Shown here: positions 1 through 10,356 of the stretch, in pieces
Numbering within the stretch: position 1 is the stretch's first letter
Layout of the letters: each line of letters begins with the position of its first letter
Source: Roseivirga sp.
GTDB lineage: Bacteria > Bacteroidota > Bacteroidia > Cytophagales > Cyclobacteriaceae
Length of the DNA stretch: 64,000 nt
Reading direction: 5' to 3'
Assembly: GCA_018402485.1 (NCBI GenBank)
Contig: JAGYIY010000001.1
Location: 838,001 to 902,000, forward strand
Position numbers and translations under genes: made by a program
The notes under the pieces: generated by a model
Told to the model about the DNA's origin: nothing
Seen by the model: only the letters and a program-made list of their open reading frames with translations
Database searches by the model: none

Positions 1-36
1 TGAATCGAAATAAACCTGATATAGGCAGACAAGAAA

Positions 37-252
37 CTAACGATTTTTTCTTGCCTTCATTCTTGCCGGTAGGTATTTATACCGGTAGTAACCGTAACCA
101 ACACCTGCTGGCAAGGCAATGAGTAAATTCAATAAATTATTCTCAACCTCCATGGGTTTTTCTGCATCGAAATATGGGATGCCTACGTAAACAATGAGCC
201 AAATTACGACCATGAATAAAATGCCTTTTAGGGCCCAATGAATTTTTGTCAT
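37..252 (-). CDS. small hypothetical membrane protein (71 aa)
   Basis: ORF with N-terminal TM segment; overlaps coaX by 4 nt on the same strand. Confidence 0.6.
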   Translation of the reverse strand: MTKIHWALKGILFMVVIWLIVYVGIPYFDAEKPMEVENNLLNLLIALPAGVGYGYYRYKYLPARMKARKNR

Positions 253-1016
253 TTTCTTATGAGATTATGAATGAGTCTTAACCCTTCAAGGGTTAAGTTT
301 TTATCTACCTTATGAAACCGAGCATGCAAAGGGTGCAATATAGAGGAAAGGCCACCAGTAGCAATAACCGTTGACGAATAACCGAGCTCTTCTTCAATTT
401 TGTCGAGCATTCCTTCGATCATGCTTACATAACCCCAAAGAATACCTGCTTGAATAGCTTCAGTAGTGTTTTTCCCCATCTTCGAATCTGGCAGCTCAAG
501 TGGTACATCAGGTAATTGAGCTGTATTTCCAACCAATGCCTTGATGGCTGTTTTTAATCCTGGAGCTATACTTACGCCCAAAACGGTTCCTTTGGCATTG
601 ACCACTGTAAAGGTCAATGCTGTTCCAAAGTCGATGATAATGATATTTTTTTTGTAATGCATGAACCCAGCCACCGCATTGGCTAATAGATCGGTTCCAA
701 TTTGATAGGGTTGTAAGGTACGAACCGGCAACTGATCGAAAATTTTTGGCTCAATAAATAGTGGTTTTCGATGAATCAAAGGTTTGGAAAATTCTGTCAA
801 AATGGGATTGAGCTGAGGAACAACCGAAGATATGACAACAGCCTCCACATCTTCTAACTTTAGGTTGGCTTCTAAAAACTGAAGCCGAAGGAAGAGCTCG
901 TACTCCATCTGGTTTTTTATAGGAAGCGTTTCGTATCTCCATTCGGCAATCCACTCTTGGTTTTTATAAATTCCAAAAACAATGTTGGTATTTCCGGCAT
1001 CAACAGCTAGTAGCAT
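249..1016 (-). CDS. coaX: type III pantothenate kinase
   Basis: MLLAVDAGNTNIVFGIY start, IIIIDFGTALTFTVV and PGLKTAIKAL motifs. Confidence 0.95.
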   Translation of the reverse strand: MLLAVDAGNTNIVFGIYKNQEWIAEWRYETLPIKNQMEYELFLRLQFLEANLKLEDVEAVVISSVVPQLNPILTEFSKPLIHRKPLFIEPKIFDQLPVRTLQPYQIGTDLLANAVAGFMHYKKNIIIIDFGTALTFTVVNAKGTVLGVSIAPGLKTAIKALVGNTAQLPDVPLELPDSKMGKNTTEAIQAGILWGYVSMIEGMLDKIEEELGYSSTVIATGGLSSILHPLHARFHKVDKNLTLEGLRLIHNLIRK

Positions 1017-1033
1017 AAAAGATTGGGTCAGGT

Positions 1034-2728
1034 TTATTTAAACACGAATTCCGGGGGATGTTCTTCATCAAAATCGGTGGCACTCTGATAAGCATGAGCA
1101 ACTGCCAAAATTTTTGCCTCTTCAAATAAATTACCAATAAATGAGATGCTTGTGGGACTTCCATTTTCGGAATATCCGTTTTTAACCACTACGCAAGGAT
1201 GACCCGTTAGGTTGGTGGTGATGAGTTGGCTACCACCAAAACTAGGCGTTACGATCACGTCAAAATCCTTCATTAATTCATTGACCTGATCCACCAATTC
1301 ATACCTTACCCGATTGGCATTGATGTAATCTACGGCTGAGACAAACCGGGCACTACGAAAGGAGTTTGGCCATGCACCCCGGTCTTGCCTCACCAAAAGA
1401 GAATCTCGATTGGAGCGGGTCAGCTCATCGAATGCAGCCGCAGCCTCAGCGCTTAAAATGGCCTGCATGGCAGGAAACGGCATATCGGAAACCCATTCCA
1501 CGGGTTTTAAATCTGCTCCTAAGTCCCTCAATACATTTAGAACAGCATTGTCTTGTTTTTTTTGGCTTTCCCGATTGCGATCGAAATAAGTTTTTAGGTA
1601 GCCTATCTGCAAGCGCGATAAATCAATGTCTTCCTGAAAATTGAAAGGAGCCTCTTTTACCGTTAGGTCTTTCCCGTCAGTTCCTCGAATTACCTCAAAA
1701 ACCAAGGCTAAATCTTTTGCATTGCGTGCGATTGGCCCCACCTTATCCATGCTCCAACTTAAAGCCATTGCTCCGGCTCGACTAACCCTGCCAAAAGTTG
1801 GTCTTAATCCGCTTACACCATTCCGGGTGGAGGGAGAAACAATCGACCCTAAGGTTTCCGTTCCAAGGGCAAAGGGAATCAGACCGGCCGCGGTAGCAGC
1901 AGACGAACCTGCGCTTGAACCGCTGGCGCCTTCTTCTTTATTCCATGGGTTTCTGGTTTTTCCACCATACCAAACATCTCCCATGGCCAAAGCACCTAAG
2001 GTCAATTTGGCAACCAAAACAGCACCTGCATCATCTAGCTTTTTAATAACGGTTGCCAATTCATCACCTCGATTTTGATCTTTAAAAGGTGCTGCTCCCC
2101 AAGTAGTTTTATAGCCGGGAACAGCAAAAAGGTCTTTTGCTCCATACGGAATGCCGTGCAGTGGACCTAAATAGGTGCCATTTTTTAGTAAATCATCAGC
2201 GCGTTTGGCTTGCGATAAAGCCCTTTCTTCAGTAAGGGTAATAACCGCTTCCAGATCATTCCCATACCGCTTCAGCCTACTCAGGAAAAATTTAGTCAAA
2301 GCTTCTGAACTGATTTTCCGGGACTTGATAAGTGATGCTAACTCGGAAAGGGTATAAAATGCCAGTTCTTCTAGATTTGCAGGCATGTCAATATCTTCTG
2401 GTATATTCCAATCTATTGCGCCTTGTAAACTATCAATGGAATGGGTTTCGCCATGCGGTTGAAAAATAAGTGCGGGAGGTGTACCATTGTCCAAACGGTA
2501 TTCGTGGAGCTCTTGAATGCCTCTAAGGGTACGGTTGACATTAGGTAAAAGCTGCTCAACTTCCTGGTCAGTAAAATCTAAACCAAAAACTTTTTGGGCT
2601 GCCATTATTTCATCCTTAGAAAGAGAGTTCTCTTTTGCAGCCTGATAGCCAAAAAGAAACCCTGTCGTTAAAAGGAGGCAGACCAAAAATAAGGACATTA
2701 GATTATATTTTTTAAGGCTAGGCAGCAT
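1034..2728 (-). CDS. amidase signature family protein with N-terminal signal/TM segment
   Basis: Amidase signature EEGASGSSAGSSAATAAGL; likely start is the MLPSLKKYNLMSLFLVCLLL Met (about 2728), not the ORF start at 2848. Confidence 0.9.
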   Translation of the reverse strand: MLPSLKKYNLMSLFLVCLLLTTGFLFGYQAAKENSLSKDEIMAAQKVFGLDFTDQEVEQLLPNVNRTLRGIQELHEYRLDNGTPPALIFQPHGETHSIDSLQGAIDWNIPEDIDMPANLEELAFYTLSELASLIKSRKISSEALTKFFLSRLKRYGNDLEAVITLTEERALSQAKRADDLLKNGTYLGPLHGIPYGAKDLFAVPGYKTTWGAAPFKDQNRGDELATVIKKLDDAGAVLVAKLTLGALAMGDVWYGGKTRNPWNKEEGASGSSAGSSAATAAGLIPFALGTETLGSIVSPSTRNGVSGLRPTFGRVSRAGAMALSWSMDKVGPIARNAKDLALVFEVIRGTDGKDLTVKEAPFNFQEDIDLSRLQIGYLKTYFDRNRESQKKQDNAVLNVLRDLGADLKPVEWVSDMPFPAMQAILSAEAAAAFDELTRSNRDSLLVRQDRGAWPNSFRSARFVSAVDYINANRVRYELVDQVNELMKDFDVIVTPSFGGSQLITTNLTGHPCVVVKNGYSENGSPTSISFIGNLFEEAKILAVAHAYQSATDFDEEHPPEFVFK

Positions 2729-2815
2729 CGCTGGTCTGGGTTTTATGGCTAATTTTGTTCCATTACACGTAGTCTTTAAGAAGACCAACATGCTTAGAAG
2801 AGTGAAGTTATACAA

Positions 2816-3226
2816 ATGATGAATACCGAACAACGATTTTTCCCGCAATGGATGCGCGGATTTCTATTGGCTGCAGCAGCCTACAATGTGCTTTGGGGTT
2901 TTTTGATGGCCTGGATGCCTGAGAGTTTTTATCATTGGGTGACCCAAAGCTCACAAACTACGCCGGACATCATTGTTTGGCAGGGAAGAGGGGTGCTCCT
3001 ATTGGCATTAATCTTTATCGCTGCTGCGATCCATCCAGGTCGTTTGTGGTATTTACCGGCCGTTGGGGCATTGGCTAAGTTGGTCGGAGCCGCTTGGTTT
3101 TATACCATAATATTAGATCAATTCTTGAGTGATCAGGCTATTTTTCACCTGCTTATGAATGATTTATTGTGGATACCTTTTCTATTACTTGTTTCATTTA
3201 AAGCATATTACTATAGTAAAATGTAA
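2816..3226 (+). CDS. hypothetical multi-pass membrane protein
   Basis: 136 aa, several hydrophobic helices. Confidence 0.7.
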   Translation: MMNTEQRFFPQWMRGFLLAAAAYNVLWGFLMAWMPESFYHWVTQSSQTTPDIIVWQGRGVLLLALIFIAAAIHPGRLWYLPAVGALAKLVGAAWFYTIILDQFLSDQAIFHLLMNDLLWIPFLLLVSFKAYYYSKM

Positions 3227-3399
3227 GGATCTGCCTCTTTTTTACCTCACCTATCTGTGGTTGATGTACAAAGGGATAAAACGTTTGAAGAGTGCCTTGC
3301 AGACAACATTGAGGAACTTAATAGAGTCATTCATGCGGCCATTCATGAATTTGCTTCCCCTTAAAAGGGTGAAATATTGGGGCTTAAATAGAAAAAACG

Positions 3400-3430
3400 T
3401 TTTCACACTTCTTCGAATGACGTACCTTTA
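3400..3430 (+). promoter_or_regulatory. putative Bacteroidota promoter of polA (TTTT...TACCTTTA)
   Basis: TACCTTTA at 3423-3430, 4 nt before ATG at 3435; possible -33 element about 19 nt upstream. Confidence 0.45.
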
Positions 3431-3434
3431 GGGC

Positions 3435-6239
3435 ATGAGTAAGCCCGAAAAAACGTTATTTCTTTTGGATGCAATGGCTTTGATTTACCGAGCCCACTTT
3501 GCATTTGCTAAAAACCCTCGGTTCAATTCCAAAGGCCTTAATACTGGAGCTCCTTTTGGCTTCACCAACAGTCTATTTGAGATTATTTCTAAGCGTAAGC
3601 CTACGCATATTGGGGTGGCTTTCGATACCCACGCCCCAACTTTTCGACATGTTGCATATAAAGAGTACAAAGCCAACCGCGATGAGACTCCCGAAGATAT
3701 TAAAATGGGTACACCCATTGTAAAGGACATTGTGCGTGCTTTTAATATTCCTGTGTTAGAAATGGATGGTTTTGAAGCAGATGACATTATAGGAACCTTG
3801 GCCAAAAAAGCAGTTAAAGATGGTTTTCAAGTGTTTATGATGACACCCGACAAGGATTTCGGACAATTGGTGGAGGAAAATATTTTACTTTATAAACCAG
3901 CTTTCATGGGCAATGGGGTAGATATTATGGGTGTTGATGAGGTGTTAAAAAAGTGGGACATCGACCATATTGATCAGGTGGTAGATATGTTAGGTTTACA
4001 GGGAGATGCCGTGGATAATATTCCTGGAATACCTGGTGTTGGCCCAAAAACCGCTTCAAAACTGTTGAAACAGTACGGGAGTGTAGAAGAAATTATCAAC
4101 AACGCCCACGAAATTAAAGGGAAGCTGGGGGAAAAGATTGCAGCCAATGCCGAGCAAGGACGTATGTCGAAAGAGTTGGCACGAATCAATATGGAAGTGC
4201 CCATTGAGTGGGATGAAGACGCGCTCATATATGAGGGGCCTAATGTGGAGCAATTGACAAAGTTATTCGAGGAGCTTGAGTTTCGAAATACTTTAAAAAG
4301 GGTTTTGGGTGAGGGAAAAGATGATCAAAGTACTTCAATCAAGGCAATCAAAGCAACCGATCAAATGTCTTTATTTGGGGAAGGTACTCCCGCCCTAGCA
4401 GCTCAAGCTTCTGCCGAACCCGAAGAAAAATTGAACATAAAAGAAGTTGATCATCAGTATCACCTCCTAGAAGATGAAAAAGACATTAAGCGACTGGTGC
4501 ACTTTCTTTCTTTGCAAAAAGAATTTTGTTTCGATACTGAAACCGATAACCTAGATCCTATAAAAGCCAATTTACTTGGCTTTTCATTCTCCTACCAGCA
4601 GGGCGAAGCTTATTATATTCCTGTACCAAAAGAGGTGAACGCCATAAAAAAAGTATTGGCTTTATTCCAAATGGTTTTTGAAGATGAAAGCATCACAAAG
4701 ATTGCTCAGAATGCAAAGTATGACTTACAGGTTTTGCAAAACTACGGTGTTCAGGTGAAAGGAAAGGTATTTGATACCATGATAGCCCACTATCTCATTG
4801 ATCCTGATACAAGGCATGGAATGGACGTAATGGCAGAAAACTATTTAAATTACACCCCCATCTCAATAACTGAATTGATAGGAAAAAAGGGGGTTAAGCA
4901 AGGAAATATGAGAGATGTTCCCTTGCACCAAGTGGTAGAATATGCAGGGGAGGATGCAGACATTACCCTTCAGCTCAAACATGCCCTAGCACCCTCTATT
5001 ACTGGGCGACTTAAAAAATTATTTGAAGAAGTTGAAATGCCGTTGGTACGTGTTTTGGCCGATATTGAATACAACGGTGTCAAAATTGACACGGAGGTTT
5101 TGAAGCAAATGTCCTCAGAGCTAGAACTGGAAAGTCAAAAGGCACAAAAAGAAATTTTTGAAATGGCGGGGGAAGAATTCAATGTCGCTTCGCCCAAACA
5201 ATTAGGCGTTATTTTATTTGATAAACTGAAGCTTTCTGATAAGCCGAAAAAAACCAAAACGGGACAATACGCGACAGGAGAAGATATTTTATCTAAACTC
5301 GCTGTCAAACATAATATTGCACAAAGAATTCTTGAGTTTAGAGAATACCAAAAACTCAAATCAACCTACGTCGATGCATTGCCCAATATGATCAGTTTGG
5401 TGGACGGGCTGGTGCATACGGATTATCGTCAGGCTGTGGCAGCTACCGGCCGACTGAGCTCCAATAATCCTAACCTACAAAATATTCCTATTCGTACAGA
5501 AAAGGGAAGAGAAATTCGGAAAGCTTTTATCCCTCGGGACAAAGAACATGTTTTGATGGCTGCAGATTATTCTCAAATTGAGCTTCGCATTGTAGCCGCA
5601 TTCGCCAGAGATGAAAGCATGATGAAAGCCTTCAAAGATGGCCAAGACATACATTCAACCACTGCTTCGAAGGTATTTGGAGTAGATTTGGCAGAGGTCG
5701 ATCGTGACATGAGGCGCAAAGCAAAAGAAGTAAATTTTGGTTTGATTTATGGCATTTCTGCCTTTGGATTGGCACAAAACATCGGCATCTCGCGTACCGA
5801 AGCCCAAGAAATCATCACAGCTTATTTCAATGAATTTCCAGGAGTCAAAGCTTACATGGACAAGCAAGTGAATGAAGCCAGAGAGAAGGGATATGTGACA
5901 ACTATTCTAGGTAGAAGAAGGTATTTACCGGACATCAATTCTAAAAACATGGTAGGTCGAGGTCATGCAGAAAGGAATGCCATTAATGCGCCCATACAAG
6001 GTAGTGCTGCAGATATGATCAAAATGGCGATGATTAGCATTCATGATTGGATGAAAAAAGAGAAGCTCAAATCTAAAATGATCATGCAAGTACATGATGA
6101 ATTGGTTTTTGATGTACATCAATCGGAGTTAAAGTTGATGCAAGAAAAAGTGCCTGAAATGATGAAGAATGCCATGATTTTGGAGGTGCCAATGGAAGTA
6201 GAAGTAGGAACAGGGGAGAATTGGTTAATTGCACACTAA
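3435..6239 (+). CDS. polA: DNA polymerase I
   Basis: 5'-3' exonuclease start LFLLDAMALIYRAHFAF, 3'-5' exonuclease FCFDTETDNLDP, polymerase motifs ADYSQIELRI and MQVHDELVFD. Confidence 0.98.
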   Translation: MSKPEKTLFLLDAMALIYRAHFAFAKNPRFNSKGLNTGAPFGFTNSLFEIISKRKPTHIGVAFDTHAPTFRHVAYKEYKANRDETPEDIKMGTPIVKDIVRAFNIPVLEMDGFEADDIIGTLAKKAVKDGFQVFMMTPDKDFGQLVEENILLYKPAFMGNGVDIMGVDEVLKKWDIDHIDQVVDMLGLQGDAVDNIPGIPGVGPKTASKLLKQYGSVEEIINNAHEIKGKLGEKIAANAEQGRMSKELARINMEVPIEWDEDALIYEGPNVEQLTKLFEELEFRNTLKRVLGEGKDDQSTSIKAIKATDQMSLFGEGTPALAAQASAEPEEKLNIKEVDHQYHLLEDEKDIKRLVHFLSLQKEFCFDTETDNLDPIKANLLGFSFSYQQGEAYYIPVPKEVNAIKKVLALFQMVFEDESITKIAQNAKYDLQVLQNYGVQVKGKVFDTMIAHYLIDPDTRHGMDVMAENYLNYTPISITELIGKKGVKQGNMRDVPLHQVVEYAGEDADITLQLKHALAPSITGRLKKLFEEVEMPLVRVLADIEYNGVKIDTEVLKQMSSELELESQKAQKEIFEMAGEEFNVASPKQLGVILFDKLKLSDKPKKTKTGQYATGEDILSKLAVKHNIAQRILEFREYQKLKSTYVDALPNMISLVDGLVHTDYRQAVAATGRLSSNNPNLQNIPIRTEKGREIRKAFIPRDKEHVLMAADYSQIELRIVAAFARDESMMKAFKDGQDIHSTTASKVFGVDLAEVDRDMRRKAKEVNFGLIYGISAFGLAQNIGISRTEAQEIITAYFNEFPGVKAYMDKQVNEAREKGYVTTILGRRRYLPDINSKNMVGRGHAERNAINAPIQGSAADMIKMAMISIHDWMKKEKLKSKMIMQVHDELVFDVHQSELKLMQEKVPEMMKNAMILEVPMEVEVGTGENWLIAH

Positions 6240-7186
6240 TGGAATTTAATATTAACCTTTCACATATTGAAGCAGCACACAATCGGATCCGTGCGTATAT
6301 TCATCGTACTCCGGTAATGACCTCAGCTAGTTTAGACAAAATGGCGGGTTGTTCTCTGTACTTTAAATGTGAGAACTTCCAGAAAATTGGGGCGTTTAAA
6401 GCGCGAGGAGGTTTAAATGCGGTGATGACTTTGCCTGAATCTCAAAAAGCAAAGGGTGTGGTAACCCATAGCTCAGGTAATCATGCACAAGCGGTAGCTT
6501 TAGCTGCCAAGCTAGCAGGAATTCCTGCTTACATAGTAATGCCAAGGACAGCCCCAAAAATCAAACAAAAAGGAGTAAATGCTCTAAATGCAAATATAAC
6601 CCTCTGTGAGCCCACATTAGAGGCTCGGGAACAGGGCGCTGAAGAAATCATGCGAAAAACGGGTGCCACTTTTATCTCACCTTATAATAACCATGCGGTA
6701 ATCGCTGGTCAAGCTACCTGCGCCAAGGAATTGTTAGAAGACTACCCTGAACTAGATCAGATCGTTACACCTGTAGGTGGGGGTGGCCTATTGGCAGGTA
6801 CCTTGCTCAGCGCCAACTATTTGAAACCCATAATAGAGGTGTTTGCCGGTGAACCTGAAGGGGCCATGGATACCTATTTATCATTTAAAAGTGGTGTCCA
6901 TCAAAAAGTGGCAAACCCTAAAACCATTGCAGACGGTTTGTTGGCTTCTATGGGCGATATCAACTTTGCCATAATAAAGCCTCTCCTAAAGGATGTTTTT
7001 TTGGTGAATGATGATGAAATTGTTGCTGCTATGCGGTTGATTTGGGAGCGCATGAAGATAGTTATTGAGCCTTCCTGCGCTGTTCCCTTTGCCGCGTTAC
7101 TTAAAAATAAGACTGTTTTTTCTGGTAAAAAAGTAGGGATAATTCTCACAGGAGGGAATGTTGATTTAAATCATTTACCCTTCTAA
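6239..7186 (+). CDS. PLP-dependent threonine/serine dehydratase family
   Basis: FKCENFQKIGAFKARGG PLP-Lys motif, VGGGGLLAG; ATG overlaps polA stop by 1 nt (TAATG). Confidence 0.9.
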   Translation: MEFNINLSHIEAAHNRIRAYIHRTPVMTSASLDKMAGCSLYFKCENFQKIGAFKARGGLNAVMTLPESQKAKGVVTHSSGNHAQAVALAAKLAGIPAYIVMPRTAPKIKQKGVNALNANITLCEPTLEAREQGAEEIMRKTGATFISPYNNHAVIAGQATCAKELLEDYPELDQIVTPVGGGGLLAGTLLSANYLKPIIEVFAGEPEGAMDTYLSFKSGVHQKVANPKTIADGLLASMGDINFAIIKPLLKDVFLVNDDEIVAAMRLIWERMKIVIEPSCAVPFAALLKNKTVFSGKKVGIILTGGNVDLNHLPF

Positions 7187-7636
7187 ATTTTTTTGTTGAG
7201 CGTAGGGGTTAATATCATTGAGTTTTTGCTCCAAAGCTCTAAGGTCCTTCAGGCTGATCCAGCTAATTTTAATTTTATGTTTTCGCAATTGATCTTTTTC
7301 ATCTAACACTTTTAAGCCTAGAAAGCGATGGCTCGTTTTGTAAAAACCGTCAAAATTAGCCTTATTAACCATTAGGCTATTTTGTTTTTTGAAGAAGACT
7401 TTTCGGGTATGAATTAAAATTCCATTGTCAGTTGGCAAGGCGTGAAAATGAATCGGCCAATTACTTAATGTGGCTAAAAAAGCGAGAAGAGGTAGTACGG
7501 AAGCCCAAAGCCATACCTTTGAACTATCTGGTAACCACAAATATTGATAAACAAACACAAACAAGAAGAATAAGAGGTAAGCAATCAATAGGGCCTTAAA
7601 TAAAAAAATACGCCCTTTGTTTTGAATGGTTTTCAT
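7175..7636 (-). CDS. hypothetical membrane protein (two TM, PH-like C-terminal region)
   Basis: Two N-terminal hydrophobic segments, soluble C-terminus; convergent overlap with the dehydratase gene. Confidence 0.6.
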   Translation of the reverse strand: MKTIQNKGRIFLFKALLIAYLLFFLFVFVYQYLWLPDSSKVWLWASVLPLLAFLATLSNWPIHFHALPTDNGILIHTRKVFFKKQNSLMVNKANFDGFYKTSHRFLGLKVLDEKDQLRKHKIKISWISLKDLRALEQKLNDINPYAQQKNLEG

Positions 7637-7853
7637 AGCTTCTTAAAGTTAAAACGAATTTCTTGTAATGTCTTACGAGTACTGATATTTGTGCGGTTTA
7701 ATCAGGTTTAAGGCATCAATGCGCCCGAAAAAATAGCTTGTAATTGAAATGAATACACCTTCTGTTTTATGTATGAAAAGAATTTCTCATGGTATCTATT
7801 AAAATATTACGATGCCATAACTCGTATTTCCTTTAAGGTTTTTACCTTCGCAC

Positions 7854-8696
7854 ATGCCCAAACGCTTGATTGCAGACAGTGGTTTTACCAAAACAGATTG
7901 GCGCCTTATACTGGCAGATGGTAGCATCGAACAGGCCAGAACGGCTGGCATTAACCCTTACTATCAGACCGAAGACGAAATGTTGTCTGTGATTAAAGAT
8001 ATATATGCTCAGCTGCCTGTCAGTGTAGATGAAATCTTTTATTACGGAACGGGTTGCTCTTCAAGGGTTAATCGAGATAAGATTGCTGGTCTGCTGAAAA
8101 AGTATTATTCCCATGCAATCGTAGATGTAAACCACGATCTGTTGGCAGCAGCACGTTCTTTATGTGGCCAGGAACCCGGAATCGCTTGCATTTTGGGAAC
8201 AGGCGCGAATTCTTGTTTTTACGATGGTCAAAAAATTACCCATAATGTTCCTTCACTGGGCTGGGCCATTGCAGATGAAGGAGGCGGAACGTATTTAGGC
8301 AAAACCCTTCTGACAAATTATTACAGAAAGGATATGCCTGAGGAGTTGCGAAAGGTTTTTAAAGCAACCTTCGACTTAACAAAGGATCAGTTTTTGGTAC
8401 ATGTCTACCAAGAACCTATGCCTGGACGTTTTTTGGCAGGGTTTTCTAAATTCATTAGTCAGCACATAAGTCATCCCTACCTTTATCAGCTAGTGGCCAA
8501 TGGTTTCGATGTGTTCATACGAAAGAATGTTTTAAAATATGAGAGTCATCATGAAGTGCCCGTTCATTTTACCGGATCGGTAGCCTATTATTTTGGCAGT
8601 ATTTTACGCCAAATCGCAGAAAAGTACAATTTACATGTCAAGCATATTACAGAACACCCCATAGCAGGACTTACCCTTTTTCATCAAGGGACTTGA
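7854..8696 (+). CDS. BadF/BadG/BcrA/BcrD-type ATPase, N-acetylglucosamine-kinase-like
   Basis: ADSGFTKTDWRLI phosphate-binding start, ACILGTGANSCFYDG, ADEGGGTYLGK. Confidence 0.85.
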   Translation: MPKRLIADSGFTKTDWRLILADGSIEQARTAGINPYYQTEDEMLSVIKDIYAQLPVSVDEIFYYGTGCSSRVNRDKIAGLLKKYYSHAIVDVNHDLLAAARSLCGQEPGIACILGTGANSCFYDGQKITHNVPSLGWAIADEGGGTYLGKTLLTNYYRKDMPEELRKVFKATFDLTKDQFLVHVYQEPMPGRFLAGFSKFISQHISHPYLYQLVANGFDVFIRKNVLKYESHHEVPVHFTGSVAYYFGSILRQIAEKYNLHVKHITEHPIAGLTLFHQGT

Positions 8697-9757
8697 TACA
8701 CCATAGCATTGATGTGCATTCCGGCTCCTACTGAGGCGAAAACCACATGATCGCCTGAAGACAAGCTATGACCCTCCATTTCGCCACGTAAAATTAAATC
8801 GAGCATGGTAGGGATGGTGGCAACGGAGCTATTGCCCAAAGTTTGGATTGTCATGGGCATGAGTCGTTCAACATCTGGTGATTGATCGTAGAGCTTGAAA
8901 AGCTTTAAAATAATGGCCTCATCCATTTTTTCGTTAGCCTGATGAATCAAAATTTTATTGATATCACTCAAATCTAGATGGGCCTTGTCAATGGCACTTT
9001 TGATTGATTCGGCAACATATAACAATGCATACTCATAAATTTTGCGACCTTTCATTTTGATATAGCGCTTGGCACTATCTTTTAATTTGGGGTGATTCGA
9101 AGGTCCCATGGCTAGGTAATCGAGCTCTATGGCGGCATCTGTTCTAGAACTTTGACTTAAACAACCTCCCTTGCTGTTTTCTGAAGCTTGAAAAATAACG
9201 GCTCCCGCACCATCAGAAAAAATCATCGAATCTCTGTCGTGTTTATCTACAATACGGCTTAAGGTTTCGGCACCTATCACCATCACCGCTTTGGCATCGC
9301 CACAACGAATCATTTGCGAAGCTTGTATGGCACCCTGTACCCAGCCGGGGCACCCAAAAATCAAATCATAACAAGTAACGTTAGGGTTTGTAATACCTAA
9401 ACGATGCTTTACTCTACTGGCAAGGCTTGGCATTACATCTACCAGATTAGCTTCATCTTCTAATTCACCAAAGTTTTGAGCGAAAATAATGTAGTCTAAA
9501 TCTTCTTGATCGATACTGCTGCGATTAAGTGCCTCACGAGCAGCCTCAGCTGCTAAATCAGAGCAAAGTTGCCCGGCTAAAGCGTAGCGCCTTTCTTTGA
9601 TGCCCGTTATTTTTTCAAACTTTTGAATGATAACTTCATTGCTCATTGGAAAGGGTTCGCCATTTTCCTGATAAAATTCTGAATCAAGGAAGTCTTCGTT
9701 TTTCACAATTCTTTCCGGAAGGCAACTGCCTACCCCATTTATGATTACTTTCGGCAT
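8684..9757 (-). CDS. 3-oxoacyl-ACP synthase III (KAS III) family
   Basis: FGCPGWVQGAIQA active-site Cys region, IHQANEKMDEAI, LGNSSVATIP; likely start MPKVIINGVG. Confidence 0.88.
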   Translation of the reverse strand: MPKVIINGVGSCLPERIVKNEDFLDSEFYQENGEPFPMSNEVIIQKFEKITGIKERRYALAGQLCSDLAAEAAREALNRSSIDQEDLDYIIFAQNFGELEDEANLVDVMPSLASRVKHRLGITNPNVTCYDLIFGCPGWVQGAIQASQMIRCGDAKAVMVIGAETLSRIVDKHDRDSMIFSDGAGAVIFQASENSKGGCLSQSSRTDAAIELDYLAMGPSNHPKLKDSAKRYIKMKGRKIYEYALLYVAESIKSAIDKAHLDLSDINKILIHQANEKMDEAIILKLFKLYDQSPDVERLMPMTIQTLGNSSVATIPTMLDLILRGEMEGHSLSSGDHVVFASVGAGMHINAMVYQVP

Positions 9758-9762
9758 AATTT

Positions 9763-10350
9763 CTATTTGTTTGGAGCGAGAGCTACAGACCTCCAACAGG
9801 CCTCTGCAGCTTGCTCAATTTTAGTTTCTGTTAAATTTTGATTGTGGTCCAAGTGAAGTTTCACTAACATCACGATGGGCCCGTAGAGTAAAGCAACCAA
9901 AGTATAGAGTGGAAGATCTTTCATGGCTTTGGCTTTTTTGGACTCAATGAAAAATGACATAATCGGAGCCAGAATAATAAAGGTTTCTTCACGCGTCATG
10001 TTGCCCACAAAAGGGGCATATCGGTATTGCTCTACAAACTGAAAGGATTTGGGGTGCTCTAAACAATAGTGTATTAAATTAATCCACAGGTGTTTGAACC
10101 GTTCTTTAAAAGTGCCTTCTTCCTTGTAATTTTTTAAAATGGCCTTGATAACCCGTTTTTTAATGGTCGTAAACAATTCATTAATCAACTCTTCTTTGTT
10201 GGAAAAGTATCGATAAATAGTTCCCGCTCCGATTCCTGCTTTCTGGGCAATTAAGGAAATAGGTGTGGCATGAAAACCTCTCTCTGTAACCAGTTCTAAG
10301 GTGGCTTCTAGAATCAAAGTTCTTTTGTCTGTAACCTGTTGATCAATCAT
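9763..10350 (-). CDS. TetR/AcrR family transcriptional regulator
   Basis: ILEATLELVTERGFHATPISLIAQKAGIGAGTIYRYFSNKEEL HTH. Confidence 0.93.
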   Translation of the reverse strand: MIDQQVTDKRTLILEATLELVTERGFHATPISLIAQKAGIGAGTIYRYFSNKEELINELFTTIKKRVIKAILKNYKEEGTFKERFKHLWINLIHYCLEHPKSFQFVEQYRYAPFVGNMTREETFIILAPIMSFFIESKKAKAMKDLPLYTLVALLYGPIVMLVKLHLDHNQNLTETKIEQAAEACWRSVALAPNK

Positions 10351-10356
10351 AGGCTA

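Noticed and set aside
1366-2078. ORFs of 92 and 145 aa antisense to the amidase gene
   Set aside because: Fully antisense to a strongly supported CDS with no recognisable motif.
3159-3431. 90-aa ORF overlapping the membrane gene end and polA promoter
   Set aside because: Overlaps a better-supported CDS in another frame and the polA promoter; composition not convincing.
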